Below are positions 8,617-16,532 of a stretch of 64,000 nt of DNA, piece after piece; the first letter of the stretch is position 1; each line of letters begins with the position of its first letter. The DNA comes from Dissulfuribacter thermophilus (GTDB lineage Bacteria > Desulfobacterota > Dissulfuribacteria > Dissulfuribacterales > Dissulfuribacteraceae), in the NCBI RefSeq assembly GCF_001687335.1, contig NZ_MAGO01000001.1:365498-429497 (forward strand), written 5' to 3'. The notes beneath the pieces were generated by a model. The model did not search any database, was not told the DNA's origin, and worked only from the letters and a program-made list of their open reading frames with translations. The position numbers and the translations under genes are program-made.

Positions 8617-9801
8617 TTAGTGGTGAGTACCGGCTTTGAATACTTTGCCAAAGAATCTTTCACCAAAGAGGAATAGTGTTGTACACACTCCGATTCCACC
8701 CATGACTACTAGAAGTTCTGCTGCAGATGGCACATATCCTAGGTAATCTGGAAGATTGCTCCAACCGTAGTAGATAGGTACCTGTTGTCCGGCCACAACT
8801 AGGTCATAGCGTTGGAAGAAGCCACCGACTAGTGCCATTAGGGCTGCAAGGGTCATTGCCGTGACATTTTTCATTTGTGTGCCAACCAAGATTAGAAGGG
8901 GCAGTGCAAGGCCAATGACAGTTTCGAAGAGCCAGAAATTGGTTGCAAGTGGTCCCTTGAGGAGATGGTTGGCCGCAATTGTTGCCAATTCATTTCCACC
9001 AGTAAAGATTGTAACAAAGCGCCATATAGTAGCCACAGCCAGTAGAAAGAGAGTTAGGGCAAGGATCTTTCCAGCACTTTGCAAGCCGCTCATTGTGTCA
9101 GCATCAATCTCTGTGCCACGCATTTTGTGGGCAAGATAGGTGAATAATATGATAGCGGCTGCTCCGCTCGCGAAGGCAGAGCAGAGAAAGAATACAGGAA
9201 GCTGTGCACCGTACCAAAATGGCCGTGCAGAGAGCGTGGCAAAGACTGCCCCGAGATTAGTATTGGCGCCTACTTCAGCAAGGGCTCCTATTAGGCCTAC
9301 TGTTATTGCCAATGACCATTGTCTAGTGAGAATTGCAAAAAATTCTATAAACATGGCACCTACAGCAAGGCCATATAGTGTGCCCATCCACCAGATATTA
9401 GAACTAAAATTTGGTGAAATGACGTTGTAGATGAGCATACGCCAGGGGCTTTCAAGTTCCAGGCCAATTACTGAGAAGGCCGCTAGGATGGTCGCAATAG
9501 AAAGGTAAACAGCCCTGTTGCCAAGGTGCGCTATTGGCGTTCCTCCAAAGAGGTGACCTATTGCCGCGAGCAGGCAGAGCCCAGTAGATGTAATAGCGAA
9601 GAATGCATAGGTACTGATGAGAATGCCCCATGGCACTTCTCTCGTGACACCGTAGAGGTGGTCATGCCCCACTATCATTGCATAGACCCCTGCACCTAGC
9701 CCAATCAAGGTAAAAAAGATTGAAAGGACCGTGATAAAATTGACTGTGGGTGTGGCTAATCTTGGTTCTGCTAGTGTTCCCAGAGATAAGTTGCTTGCCA
9801 T
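8617..9801 (-). CDS. nrfD: NrfD/PsrC-family membrane subunit 1
   Basis: Polytopic inner-membrane protein of 394 residues of the NrfD/PsrC/DmsC family, which exchanges electrons and protons with the quinone pool and normally pairs with a four-cluster ferredoxin subunit. Multiple hydrophobic segments span the whole length; family-like features are the HDHLYGVTREVPWGILI loop and the helix ESPWRMLIYNVISPN. It is clearly paralogous to the protein at 15325, which has the same segments (HDHAYGVTREVPWGLLI; ENPWRMAIYNVISPN). It follows the 76-residue gene in a sigma54-driven unit. The electron acceptor is unknown because no catalytic subunit is nearby. Confidence 0.88.
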   Translation of the reverse strand: MASNLSLGTLAEPRLATPTVNFITVLSIFFTLIGLGAGVYAMIVGHDHLYGVTREVPWGILISTYAFFAITSTGLCLLAAIGHLFGGTPIAHLGNRAVYLSIATILAAFSVIGLELESPWRMLIYNVISPNFSSNIWWMGTLYGLAVGAMFIEFFAILTRQWSLAITVGLIGALAEVGANTNLGAVFATLSARPFWYGAQLPVFFLCSAFASGAAAIILFTYLAHKMRGTEIDADTMSGLQSAGKILALTLFLLAVATIWRFVTIFTGGNELATIAANHLLKGPLATNFWLFETVIGLALPLLILVGTQMKNVTAMTLAALMALVGGFFQRYDLVVAGQQVPIYYGWSNLPDYLGYVPSAAELLVVMGGIGVCTTLFLFGERFFGKVFKAGTHH

Positions 9802-9838
9802 GATATACCTCCTTCTATGAGTTGGCTATTTGATCGAT

Positions 9839-10069
9839 TTACGCCTTATTTGGCAGTGGTTCTTCAGTTTCAATGTGTGAAAGGGAGAAAATTGCGCCGA
9901 TTACACCTATTGCAGTAAAGGGGCCAGCAGCCACTGAAAGTAAAAATGCCAGAGTGAACCATGCAGCTCTTTGAAGTCTTTTAGTGAATGGCCGTTCTAG
10001 TGTGTCTGCCCTTTTGATTCTTTTTTGAGAGCCTAAAATTTTGGGTACTCTAATACTTGTGGCGCTCAT
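9839..10069 (-). CDS. Small membrane protein, first gene of the NrfD-1 unit
   Basis: A 76-residue protein with a basic N-terminal half (SQKRIKRADTLERPFTKRLQR) and a single hydrophobic segment (AAWFTLAFLLSVAAGPFTAIGVIGAI split by a proline-glycine), then an acidic tail. I do not recognise the family. The ATG at 10069 is preceded by AAAGGAGG on the minus strand, supporting translation. It sits directly downstream of a -24/-12 promoter and 37 bases before NrfD-1, so it is probably an accessory subunit of that membrane complex. Confidence 0.7.
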   Translation of the reverse strand: MSATSIRVPKILGSQKRIKRADTLERPFTKRLQRAAWFTLAFLLSVAAGPFTAIGVIGAIFSLSHIETEEPLPNKA

Positions 10070-10134
10070 GATGCCTCCTTTCTAGCCCCATACCGGTGGC
10101 CTTTGAGCTAAATGCTCTGGTAAAGTGAATTTGT

Positions 10135-10152
10135 ACTGGGTTGTAACCCAGT
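10135..10152. other. Short palindromic hairpin in NrfD-1 leader
   Basis: ACTGGGTT and AACCCAGT form an eight-base-pair stem. On the plus strand it is followed by a run of eight T, which would make an intrinsic terminator for plus-strand transcripts, but no plus-strand gene precedes it. On the minus strand it lies in the 5' leader of the NrfD-1 message, about 65 bases before the first gene. Confidence 0.5.
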
Positions 10153-10183
10153 ATTTTTTTTCGGGCTTTTGACGACCGCTTGG

Positions 10184-10224
10184 CTTACTCCCTGAATGAG
10201 CCGCCACTCAGTTCAGGGAGTAAG
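10184..10224. repeat. Long inverted repeat in NrfD-1 leader
   Basis: CTTACTCCCTGAA and TTCAGGGAGTAAG are perfect 13-base arms; the inner TGAG and CTCA extend the pairing past a one-base bulge. It lies between the sigma54 promoter and the 76-residue gene. Because it is in the transcribed leader it could act as an RNA structure, or as an operator if bound as DNA. Confidence 0.7.
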
Positions 10225-10278
10225 TCATGCGAGTTGTGCTAAAGTCTTCAGTCCCATGTCCTATCTGAATTATTGAAT

Positions 10279-10294
10279 TGCATTAATTGTGCCA
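10279..10294 (-). promoter_or_regulatory. Sigma54 (-24/-12) promoter
   Basis: On the minus strand the sequence is TGGCACAATTAATGCA, with the GG and GC pairs ten bases apart as sigma54 requires. It matches TGGCAC-N5-TTGCA at all but one position. It points toward the 76-residue gene and NrfD-1, with a leader of about 200 bases. A sigma54 activator gene is next to it. Confidence 0.8.
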
Positions 10295-10423
10295 AATGCT
10301 CGGAGTTTTCTTGGATTAGAGGGATTTAAAAATAAATTTCATGATTTCAAATAGTTAAGAAATTTTAAAAAGGTCTAGTAAAAAAATATTAAAGATTGAG
10401 ATGAAAAAATAATTGGAAATATA

Positions 10424-10565
10424 GACGCATTTTGCGCCATACGTTTTGAGGTTTGACGCAAATTAAACATTGCCTAAGAAATGAGCAATAAATTCAAATG
10501 ATTATTTTGGCTCTCAGGTGAGATTGTGAAAAGAGGGGCTGGTTTTTTGGGCAAATTTTGCGTCA
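10424..10565. promoter_or_regulatory. Candidate activator half sites upstream of the sigma54 promoter
   Basis: TGACGCAAA at 10454-10462 and its exact reverse complement TTTGCGTCA at 10557-10565, plus the near-palindrome GACGCATTTTGCGCC at 10424-10438, lie 130-270 bases upstream of the -24/-12 element. A related TTGACGCAAT occurs at 13046-13055. Their spacing fits enhancer-type sites for the PAS-sigma54 activator. This is inferred from repetition only. Confidence 0.5.
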
Positions 10566-10628
10566 TTTTAGAGTTGGTATAGGTATTTTAAATATATATA
10601 TCTTGTTTCAATTAGCTTGATAATCTGA

Positions 10629-12989
10629 CTATTCCCTTTTGAGCCCATATCGTTTGATCTTGCGTCTAAGTGTGTCCTTTGAAATGCCGAGTTCTTTGCA
10701 TGTTGCCATCTTCTTCCAGTTATTACGTTCAAGCGCAGCGATAATTGCTTCCTTTTCAATTTCTTCCAAGGTCTTTGGGCCAGAGGAGAAGGGAGTTCTT
10801 CCGATAATCTTTGCATTTTCGGGAGCAAAGGGCTCTGGTAGGTGTTCGGGTTCTATGAATTGCCCACGACATAGGATAAATGCATATTCGATGATGTTTT
10901 CCAGTTCCCTTATATTCCCTGGATAGTCATAACGCATGAGGAGGTTGAGGGCGGCATCAGAAATTCCTTGAATATCTTTAGCCTTTTCGAGGTTGAGTTT
11001 TTTGATAAAATGATCTACCAATAGTGGGATATCCTCAAGTCGTTCTCTGAGTGGAGGGAGGACAATTTTCACGACATTAAGTCTATAGAATAGATCTTCC
11101 CTAAATTTTCCTTCCTTTACTAGTTCTGCCAGGTCCTTGTTTGTAGCGGCAAGTACCCTTACATCTGCTTTTATTGATCGACTTGAGCCCAGGGGTTCAA
11201 AAGTTTTTTCTTGGAGGACCCTAAGTAATTTTACCTGTAGAGTCATGGAGATGTCTCCAATTTCATCCAGGAATATCGTACCCTTTTCAGCAGCGGCAAA
11301 TCTACCTGGACGATCCTGCTTTGCATCGGTAAATGCCCCTTTTTTATATCCAAAGAGTTCAGACTCTAGGAGGGTATCTGGAATGGCCCCACAATTGACT
11401 GCGACAAAAGGTCCTTTTTTTCTAGGACTAAAATTGTGAATTGCTCGTGCTATAAGTTCCTTGCCTGTCCCGCTTTCTCCGAGAATGAGCACATTGCTTT
11501 CACTCTGTGCAATATCAGGAAGGATTTCAAATATTTTTTGCATTCTTGGACTCTTAGAGATTATATCGGAGAAAATATATTTTTGGGTGATGGTTTTTCG
11601 TAGCGCAGTTATGGCGCTAATGTCCCTAAAGGTCTCCACGCCTCCTATGAGGTTTCCATCGGCATCGAGGAGAGGAGAGGCACTTATGCTGACAGGGATC
11701 TTGGCCCCGTCTGCCCTCTCGATGGTGATGGCCTTATTCAAAATGGGCGTTCTCTGCCCTATGCTTCTGGCCAGTATGCAATCAGGACCACAGATGCTGG
11801 ATTTGAAGATTTCAGCGCAATGTTTACCAATAGCCTCTTTTGCTTTATGACCGGTAATCTTTTCTGCAGCCCTATTAAAAGAAGTAATACGCCAGTCTTT
11901 GTCGACGGTAAACACTCCATCTGCTATGGAATCTACAATTATGTCTTGCTGAAATTTTAGGCTCTGATCTTGGAAGGTCTCCACTCCACCTAATATGTTT
12001 CCATTGTGATCGAGGAGTGGCGAGGTGGCTATCCTGATGGGGATTATATGTCCATTTTTGTGCTGTATAAATACAGGGGTTCTTACGTTGGGTCTACCAG
12101 TATCAATGCTTTGGGTTAAGGCACATTGAACTCCGCACAAGCTTGATTGAAAGATCTCATGGCACTTTTTTCCAATGGCCTCTTTTGCAGAGTATCCAGT
12201 AATTCTCTCTGCAGCCTTATTAAAAGATGTAATTCGTCCAGATCTATCGATAGTAAAGACTCCATCAGTGATATTGTCTAAGATGAGATCGCGTTGAAGA
12301 TCCTGGGTAATATCTCTAAAAGTTTCGACCCCTCCAAGTACATTGCCTTGGCAATCAAATATTGGGGCTGCGCTTATGTTAACTGGTATTTCAATCCCCT
12401 CTTTATTCTTCATGAAGATTTTTTTTCCAGAAACTCGGCGTCCTGACTTTACGCTTTTAAATAGGATGCAGTTTTTCCCGCATATATTTGATCTTAAGAT
12501 TTCATAGCATGGTCGTCCCAAAACTTCTTCTTTTTTCCATCCTGTCATGCGTTCTGCAGATGGGTTAAAGAATGTAATTCGCCAGTTTCGATCTACAGAA
12601 AAGACCCCATCTGCTACGTTGTCCAAGAGCAGTTCAGAGGGGATATTACCCGGTTTGAGGTCCTTTAGGATGATTACAGCGCCCCTGAATTCCCCTTTTG
12701 GTCCAAGCTTTGGGATTCCTGCCAGCAGGAATTCGTATGTGCAGCCACTTTCTGAATCTTTTAAATCTAGTTTTAAATTTGAGACTGGGATACCTTGAAT
12801 TAAGTCCTTTTTAAGGAGTTTAAAAGGTGAATTTTTTAACAGGTCATCTAAGGTGATGTTGGCGATTAATGTGCTGTTGTTTTGGAGTTGGTTTGATAGG
12901 TTAATTCTCTCTTTTATTCGCCAATTATGGTCTAGTTCTAAAATTAGGCACTTGTGTTGCTCATCAGTACTTCTATTTGATCTCTTCAT
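10629..12989 (-). CDS. Sigma54-dependent activator with three cysteine-bearing PAS domains
   Basis: A 786-residue enhancer-binding protein. The N-terminus (1-115) is a divergent sensory region; three PAS domains follow at about 120-230, 236-345 and 352-460; then the AAA+ domain with Walker A GESGTGKE, the sigma54-contact motif GAFTDA and Walker B FLDEIGD; and a Fis-type helix-turn-helix at the C-terminus (KELGISKDTLRRKIKR). It lacks a receiver domain. Each PAS has the same cysteine spacing C-x8-C-x3-C (161/170/174, 276/285/289, 391/400/404), suggesting a metal or redox sensor in triplicate. It lies between the NrfD-1 unit with its sigma54 promoter and the divergent ferredoxin operon, so these are its likely targets. 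Confidence 0.92.
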   Translation of the reverse strand: MKRSNRSTDEQHKCLILELDHNWRIKERINLSNQLQNNSTLIANITLDDLLKNSPFKLLKKDLIQGIPVSNLKLDLKDSESGCTYEFLLAGIPKLGPKGEFRGAVIILKDLKPGNIPSELLLDNVADGVFSVDRNWRITFFNPSAERMTGWKKEEVLGRPCYEILRSNICGKNCILFKSVKSGRRVSGKKIFMKNKEGIEIPVNISAAPIFDCQGNVLGGVETFRDITQDLQRDLILDNITDGVFTIDRSGRITSFNKAAERITGYSAKEAIGKKCHEIFQSSLCGVQCALTQSIDTGRPNVRTPVFIQHKNGHIIPIRIATSPLLDHNGNILGGVETFQDQSLKFQQDIIVDSIADGVFTVDKDWRITSFNRAAEKITGHKAKEAIGKHCAEIFKSSICGPDCILARSIGQRTPILNKAITIERADGAKIPVSISASPLLDADGNLIGGVETFRDISAITALRKTITQKYIFSDIISKSPRMQKIFEILPDIAQSESNVLILGESGTGKELIARAIHNFSPRKKGPFVAVNCGAIPDTLLESELFGYKKGAFTDAKQDRPGRFAAAEKGTIFLDEIGDISMTLQVKLLRVLQEKTFEPLGSSRSIKADVRVLAATNKDLAELVKEGKFREDLFYRLNVVKIVLPPLRERLEDIPLLVDHFIKKLNLEKAKDIQGISDAALNLLMRYDYPGNIRELENIIEYAFILCRGQFIEPEHLPEPFAPENAKIIGRTPFSSGPKTLEEIEKEAIIAALERNNWKKMATCKELGISKDTLRRKIKRYGLKRE

Positions 12990-13045
12990 AAGCTATTATA
13001 GAGTTTGTCATATTTATTTTTAAATTTTTTAAATCTGATTTTATC

Positions 13046-13055
13046 TTGACGCAAT
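13046..13055 (+). promoter_or_regulatory. Additional activator-type half site
   Basis: TTGACGCAAT matches eight of nine positions of the TGACGCAAA half site repeated upstream of the NrfD-1 promoter. It lies in the divergent region between the activator gene and the ferredoxin operon, where autoregulation or co-regulation would be expected. Confidence 0.35.
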
Positions 13056-13105
13056 ATGTGTTTTTATTTTTTTGGAATTTATCTTGATTATCAAGAGATG
13101 CTCCC

Positions 13106-13134
13106 TTGACAACTAATAAAAGTTCATTAGATTG
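13106..13134 (+). promoter_or_regulatory. Candidate promoter with internal dyad, ferredoxin operon
   Basis: A consensus -35 TTGACA at 13106-13111 is followed by a weak -10 (TAGATT at spacing 16). The spacer contains the dyad CTAAT-N8-ATTAG (13113-13130). The NrfD-2 promoter at 14982 shares the ten bases TTGACAACTA and also has a CTA...TAG dyad. MerR regulators bind dyads inside the spacer, so MerR-1 or MerR-2 is the likely ligand. Confidence 0.45.
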
Positions 13135-13197
13135 TACTTGTTTTCTCATAACCCAGGGCGGCTTTAGGTAAGAAATCCATAAAAAATGGAGGAAAAA

Positions 13198-13950
13198 ATG
13201 AAAATTGAAGACCTTGAAAGGATGAAAAACGAAGGGCCAGAGTCCCTGCCATCTGAAGAACGACGTAAGTTCCTCAAGATGGGGTTGGTAGTTACAGGGG
13301 TATTTGCAGGAGGGTCAGTATTATCGCTCACAAGTGCGCGCAATGTTTATGGTGCATTGGAAGGCATCAAACTTAAAAAGTATCCTTATAAACCTCATTA
13401 CAGCATGGTAATTCGTCAGGATAGATGCATTGACTGTGAGCTCTGCAAAGAGGCATGTGTAAAAACCAACAATGTACCTGAATATGGCTATCGAACTACT
13501 ATATTGGAGCGAGAAATCCCCATTGGTCCAGATGAATTTCAGAGAGAATTTATGCCAGTCTTATGTAACCACTGCAATCAGCCACCTTGTGTGAGGGTCT
13601 GTCCTACAAAGGCCACATATAAGGACAAAAAGACTGGTATAGTCATGATGGAATATAAGAAGTGTATTGGATGTAAGACGTGTATGGCTGCATGTCCTTA
13701 TAATGCCCGTTACTTTAATGAAGAAAAACGCGCTATAGATAAATGTAATTTCTGTTTTGATACAAGGCTTTCAAAGGGTGAAAAGCTCACTGCCTGCGCT
13801 GCCGCATGTCCTGCGGATGTAAGAATTTTTGGCGATCTTTCGGACCCAGAAAGTAGGGTCTATAAGCTCGTCCATGAGCCGGAACGTGTTGTATGGGTGC
13901 TTAGGCCAGAGACTGGCGCCTTGCCCAATGTCTACTATACAAAGGGTTAG
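13198..13950 (+). CDS. Tat-exported four-cluster ferredoxin subunit (PsrB/NrfC-like)
   Basis: Electron-transfer subunit of about 250 residues. The N-terminus carries a twin-arginine signal (ERRKFLKMGLVVTGVFAGG), so the protein should face the periplasm. Four cysteine groups typical of DmsB/PsrB/NrfC follow: CIDCELCKEAC, CNHCNQPPCVRVCP, CIGCKTCMAACP and CNFC...CAAACP, enough for four [4Fe-4S] clusters. The ATG at 13198 is chosen because GGAGG lies five bases before it; the in-frame ATG at 13186 would leave that site inside the gene. It is followed by a triheme cytochrome and lies between two NrfD genes, its expected membrane partners. Confidence 0.9.
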   Translation: MKIEDLERMKNEGPESLPSEERRKFLKMGLVVTGVFAGGSVLSLTSARNVYGALEGIKLKKYPYKPHYSMVIRQDRCIDCELCKEACVKTNNVPEYGYRTTILEREIPIGPDEFQREFMPVLCNHCNQPPCVRVCPTKATYKDKKTGIVMMEYKKCIGCKTCMAACPYNARYFNEEKRAIDKCNFCFDTRLSKGEKLTACAAACPADVRIFGDLSDPESRVYKLVHEPERVVWVLRPETGALPNVYYTKG

Positions 13951-13970
13951 AAAAGAGAGGTAGATGAGCC

Positions 13971-14384
13971 ATGAAGAAGAAATTATTGTTAGTTTTAAGC
14001 ATATTTGTCGTTGCTTTAGGGGGTCAGGGTCTGTTTAGCAATGGTCTTGCAGATGAAGAGGAGGCAGATTATCCAACAGAGCCCATAGTTTTTATACAGC
14101 CAGTTAAGGCAGTAATCTTTGACCATAAATTTCATGTTGAAGAAGCAGGTCTTGATTGTGAAAGTTGCCATGACGATCTATTTGAGCAGGCAGCTGGAAC
14201 TGCTGAGGAAAATGATGATTTCAAGATGCAGGCCCTATATGAAGGAAAGTACTGCGGGGCATGTCATGATGGCGAGACCGCATTCGCATCAAATACAAAG
14301 TGTGCTGTATGTCATATCGGCGTAATGGGTTATAATCGCATGCACAAGGTAGATGGTGAAGCCGAAGAAAAAGTGCATCATTAA
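13971..14384 (+). CDS. Periplasmic c7-type triheme cytochrome
   Basis: Secreted electron carrier of 137 residues with a signal peptide (KKKLLLVLSIFVVALGG...) and exactly three CxxCH haem-binding motifs: CESCH, CGACH and CAVCH, with the FDHKFHV histidine segment in front of the first. The layout fits the c(7)-type triheme domain family. It is the second gene of the ferredoxin operon and is followed by a strong terminator, so the pair forms a short dicistron that could pass electrons from an NrfD/ferredoxin complex to the periplasmic cytochrome pool. Confidence 0.88.
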   Translation: MKKKLLLVLSIFVVALGGQGLFSNGLADEEEADYPTEPIVFIQPVKAVIFDHKFHVEEAGLDCESCHDDLFEQAAGTAEENDDFKMQALYEGKYCGACHDGETAFASNTKCAVCHIGVMGYNRMHKVDGEAEEKVHH

Positions 14385-14410
14385 TCTGGTATAGTCATCG
14401 GATTATTGGT

Positions 14411-14452
14411 AGGGCCTTCTCTCAGAGAGAAGGCCCTATTGTATTTTTTGTC
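14411..14452 (+). terminator. Intrinsic terminator after the cytochrome gene
   Basis: AGGGCCTTCTCTC and GAGAGAAGGCCCT are perfect 13-base arms with a one-base centre, followed by ATTGTATTTTTT. It is one of the strongest hairpins in the window and ends the ferredoxin-cytochrome operon. Confidence 0.9.
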
Positions 14453-14981
14453 TAAGGGCAGGATAAATTAGAGCAAAACTAGTCAGTCGTGTGTAGTATT
14501 TGGGCCCCACCCAATTTTTTTCTGCTATTTTCTCAATCCTCGGTGCGAATTCCAAATAGCCTACTAGTGCCTGGGCAATGCTGAGCTTTTGCGTTGTGTT
14601 GCGTTATTCGCTGCAAAATGTCTTTTCAAGAGTCCTAAGGGATTTATGATATATTTTTTGACAATAATCATTTACAATTGATCTGACACTAGATAGGTTT
14701 TCTGCTTCTTAAAATTAGAATTACGGGCTATTTTTGATCTATGGTGTTCATTTTTATTTTTTGTGGAAAAACAATAAGTTGTCCATCATAATGTCTTAAT
14801 GTGAGCTGTCTGCGCTGATGAAGTAGGCTTTCTGCGCTCAAAATTTGCCCTCAGCCTCTTTATGTGTTAAAGAAATTATTTTAGATTTTGTTAAAAAAAA
14901 CTCATAAATTTTAATCAGTTATGTAATAAAAATGAAAGATTTCTACTTCCATATAATGAAATAGATTTATTCGTTTTTTTC
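14453..14981. other. Intergenic region before the NrfD-2 unit
   Basis: About 530 AT-rich bases with no convincing ORF. It includes TTTTGCGTTG and TGTTGCGTTATT near 14588-14606, weakly similar to the TTTGCGTCA half site, but no -24/-12 promoter that I can find. I see no repeat or RNA gene here. Confidence 0.4.
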
Positions 14982-15010
14982 TTGACAACTAGAATTTCCA
15001 TTTTTAGTAT
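14982..15010 (+). promoter_or_regulatory. Candidate promoter of the NrfD-2 unit
   Basis: TTGACA at 14982-14987 and TAGTAT at 15005-15010 are separated by 17 bases. The spacer begins ACTAGAA and runs into TTTTTAGT, an imperfect dyad like that in the promoter at 13106, with which it shares TTGACAACTA. Regulation by a MerR protein is an inference from this arrangement. Confidence 0.5.
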
Positions 15011-15149
15011 AAAGGTAAGAGCAGAAAAAGCCCAAAAACTAGAAGGGGGGTGAAAGAGGCATTTAGGATGATGGATAAGAAAGAAAAATATTTAAGGTTA
15101 TCACTGATAAATAATTCCCGGCCGCCACTGGGGAAAAGGAGTGAGAAAC

Positions 15150-15272
15150 ATGAAAGGAATACTTTTTTTAATTTTTTGGTTGGGTTGTGCAAGTCTTCAC
15201 ACAGTTTACGATCTTAAGATAAAGCCATATATCCAAGAAAAGATGGATGAATGGGGCGAGCATCCGTTTTGA
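15150..15272 (+). CDS. Small 40-residue membrane or secreted protein
   Basis: ATG at 15150 follows AAGGAG by seven bases. The product begins MKGILFLIFWLGCASLHTVY, a hydrophobic segment with one cysteine, then DLKIKPYIQEKMDEWGEHPF and TGA. I do not recognise it. The good ribosome-binding site and its place between the promoter and NrfD-2 (52 bases on) argue that it is a real first gene of this unit, in the same position as the 76-residue gene of the NrfD-1 unit. The TGA is taken as a true stop: no hairpin or cysteine follows. Confidence 0.6.
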   Translation: MKGILFLIFWLGCASLHTVYDLKIKPYIQEKMDEWGEHPF

Positions 15273-15324
15273 ACTAACTATCTAAAGAAAGCAATAAAAG
15301 TTTTTTGAAAGGAGAAACAGTCCT

Positions 15325-16521
15325 ATGTCCAAGATGCAGTCTTCAGCCACTACAGCAGAAAAGGGGTTGGTAGCAACGTCATCTGCTACCTATAATATAA
15401 TTTTGGCCTTTTTGGCTCTGTTCACAGCAATTGGAGTAGCAGCTGGTATTCATGCCTTCTTTATAGGCCATGACCACGCATATGGTGTCACAAGAGAGGT
15501 CCCCTGGGGACTCTTGATTGCAACATATATATTCTTTGTTGTTACATCTACGGGGCTTTGTCTCGTCTCCTCTATAGGGCATGTCTTTGGGGTAGAGACC
15601 TTGGTGCCAATTGCAAAACGTTCAATATTTCTCTCCATCGCTACTATTGTCAGTGGTTTTCTTGTGATCGGATTTGAGATAGAGAACCCCTGGCGGATGG
15701 CAATTTATAATGTGATCAGTCCCAATCTCACATCAAACATTTGGTGGATGGGAACACTGTATGGTGCATATCTGTTCTTCATGTTAATTGAGTTTGCCCT
15801 CTTGCAGATAGGCAAGCACCGTGAGGCAGGAATGGCTGGCCTTCTAGGGGTCATTTCTGGTGTGGCAGCTCACAGTAACTTAGGTGCCGTGTTTGGCCTT
15901 CTAGGCGGACGTGAATTCTGGCATGGACCATATATGCCTATATATTTTATCGCCTCGGCTATGCTTTCAGGTTGTGCTGCAATCCTCTTTTTCACCTATT
16001 TGGCCTATAAGGCCAATGGATGGAAGATGAGTGAATCTTTGGAGCGTGCTCTTAGTGTTACAGGTAAAATTGGCCTTCTGCTCATAGCAGTGCTGGCATT
16101 CTTTGATACATGGAAGATTTTGTCTGGTATTGCAGGCCATCCTCCAGGAAAGTATGAGGCAACTATGGCCCTTATCAGTGGACCATATGCTGTCAACTTT
16201 TGGATAGGCGAGATAGGTCTTGGACTCGTAGCCCCATTTATTCTAATACTTGCGGCAAGGATGAGAAATACCAAGATAATGTTTGTGGCAGGACTGCTGA
16301 GTATTATAGGTATATTCTTCATGCGTTATGACTTGGTGGTTGTTGGCCAGATCGTGCCCCATTATCACGGAATGGACATAGTCGGGCTCCCAACCTTTTA
16401 CTCCTATTCTCCCAGTCTACATGAGATCCTCATCACTGTGGGCGGTCTCAGCCTTTGCGGTATGCTCTTTCTCATGGGAGAGAGGCTTTTCAGGGGCCAC
16501 GTGTCTGAAGCACACTCTTAA
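15325..16521 (+). CDS. nrfD: NrfD/PsrC-family membrane subunit 2
   Basis: A 398-residue polytopic membrane protein, paralogous to NrfD-1 over its length, with the shared HDHAYGVTREVPWG loop, ENPWRMAIYNVISPN and the C-terminal MRYDLVVVGQ region. It should oxidise or reduce menaquinol and hand electrons to a ferredoxin subunit such as the one at 13198. AAAGGAG lies before the ATG. It is followed after 11 bases by MerR-2, mirroring the order in the NrfD-1 unit. No catalytic subunit is near. Confidence 0.88.
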   Translation: MSKMQSSATTAEKGLVATSSATYNIILAFLALFTAIGVAAGIHAFFIGHDHAYGVTREVPWGLLIATYIFFVVTSTGLCLVSSIGHVFGVETLVPIAKRSIFLSIATIVSGFLVIGFEIENPWRMAIYNVISPNLTSNIWWMGTLYGAYLFFMLIEFALLQIGKHREAGMAGLLGVISGVAAHSNLGAVFGLLGGREFWHGPYMPIYFIASAMLSGCAAILFFTYLAYKANGWKMSESLERALSVTGKIGLLLIAVLAFFDTWKILSGIAGHPPGKYEATMALISGPYAVNFWIGEIGLGLVAPFILILAARMRNTKIMFVAGLLSIIGIFFMRYDLVVVGQIVPHYHGMDIVGLPTFYSYSPSLHEILITVGGLSLCGMLFLMGERLFRGHVSEAHS

Positions 16522-16532
16522 GGAGAGAATAA

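Larger units (their letters stand above)
10070..10628. other. Regulatory region upstream of the NrfD-1 unit
   Basis: This 559-base region has no gene. It contains a long leader with two hairpins (10135-10152 and 10184-10224), a sigma54-type promoter (10279-10294) and three copies of a GACGCA-type half site (10424-10438, 10454-10462, 10557-10565) at the distances expected for enhancer-like activator sites. The activator gene itself lies just beyond, at 10629. Confidence 0.7.

Noticed and set aside
13060..13100. Sigma54 promoter before the ferredoxin operon (TTGGAATTTATCTTGAT)
   Set aside because: The GG is followed ten bases later by GA, not GC, and the rest of the consensus is poor. The sigma70-type site at 13106 is better.
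15150..15330. Reading the TGA at 15270 as selenocysteine
   Set aside because: No SECIS-like hairpin or cysteine follows, and the frame soon closes before NrfD-2.
8617..16521. Polysulfide, tetrathionate or nitrite reductase operon
   Set aside because: NrfD and ferredoxin subunits are present, but there is no molybdopterin or multihaem nitrite reductase catalytic gene, so no substrate can be assigned.
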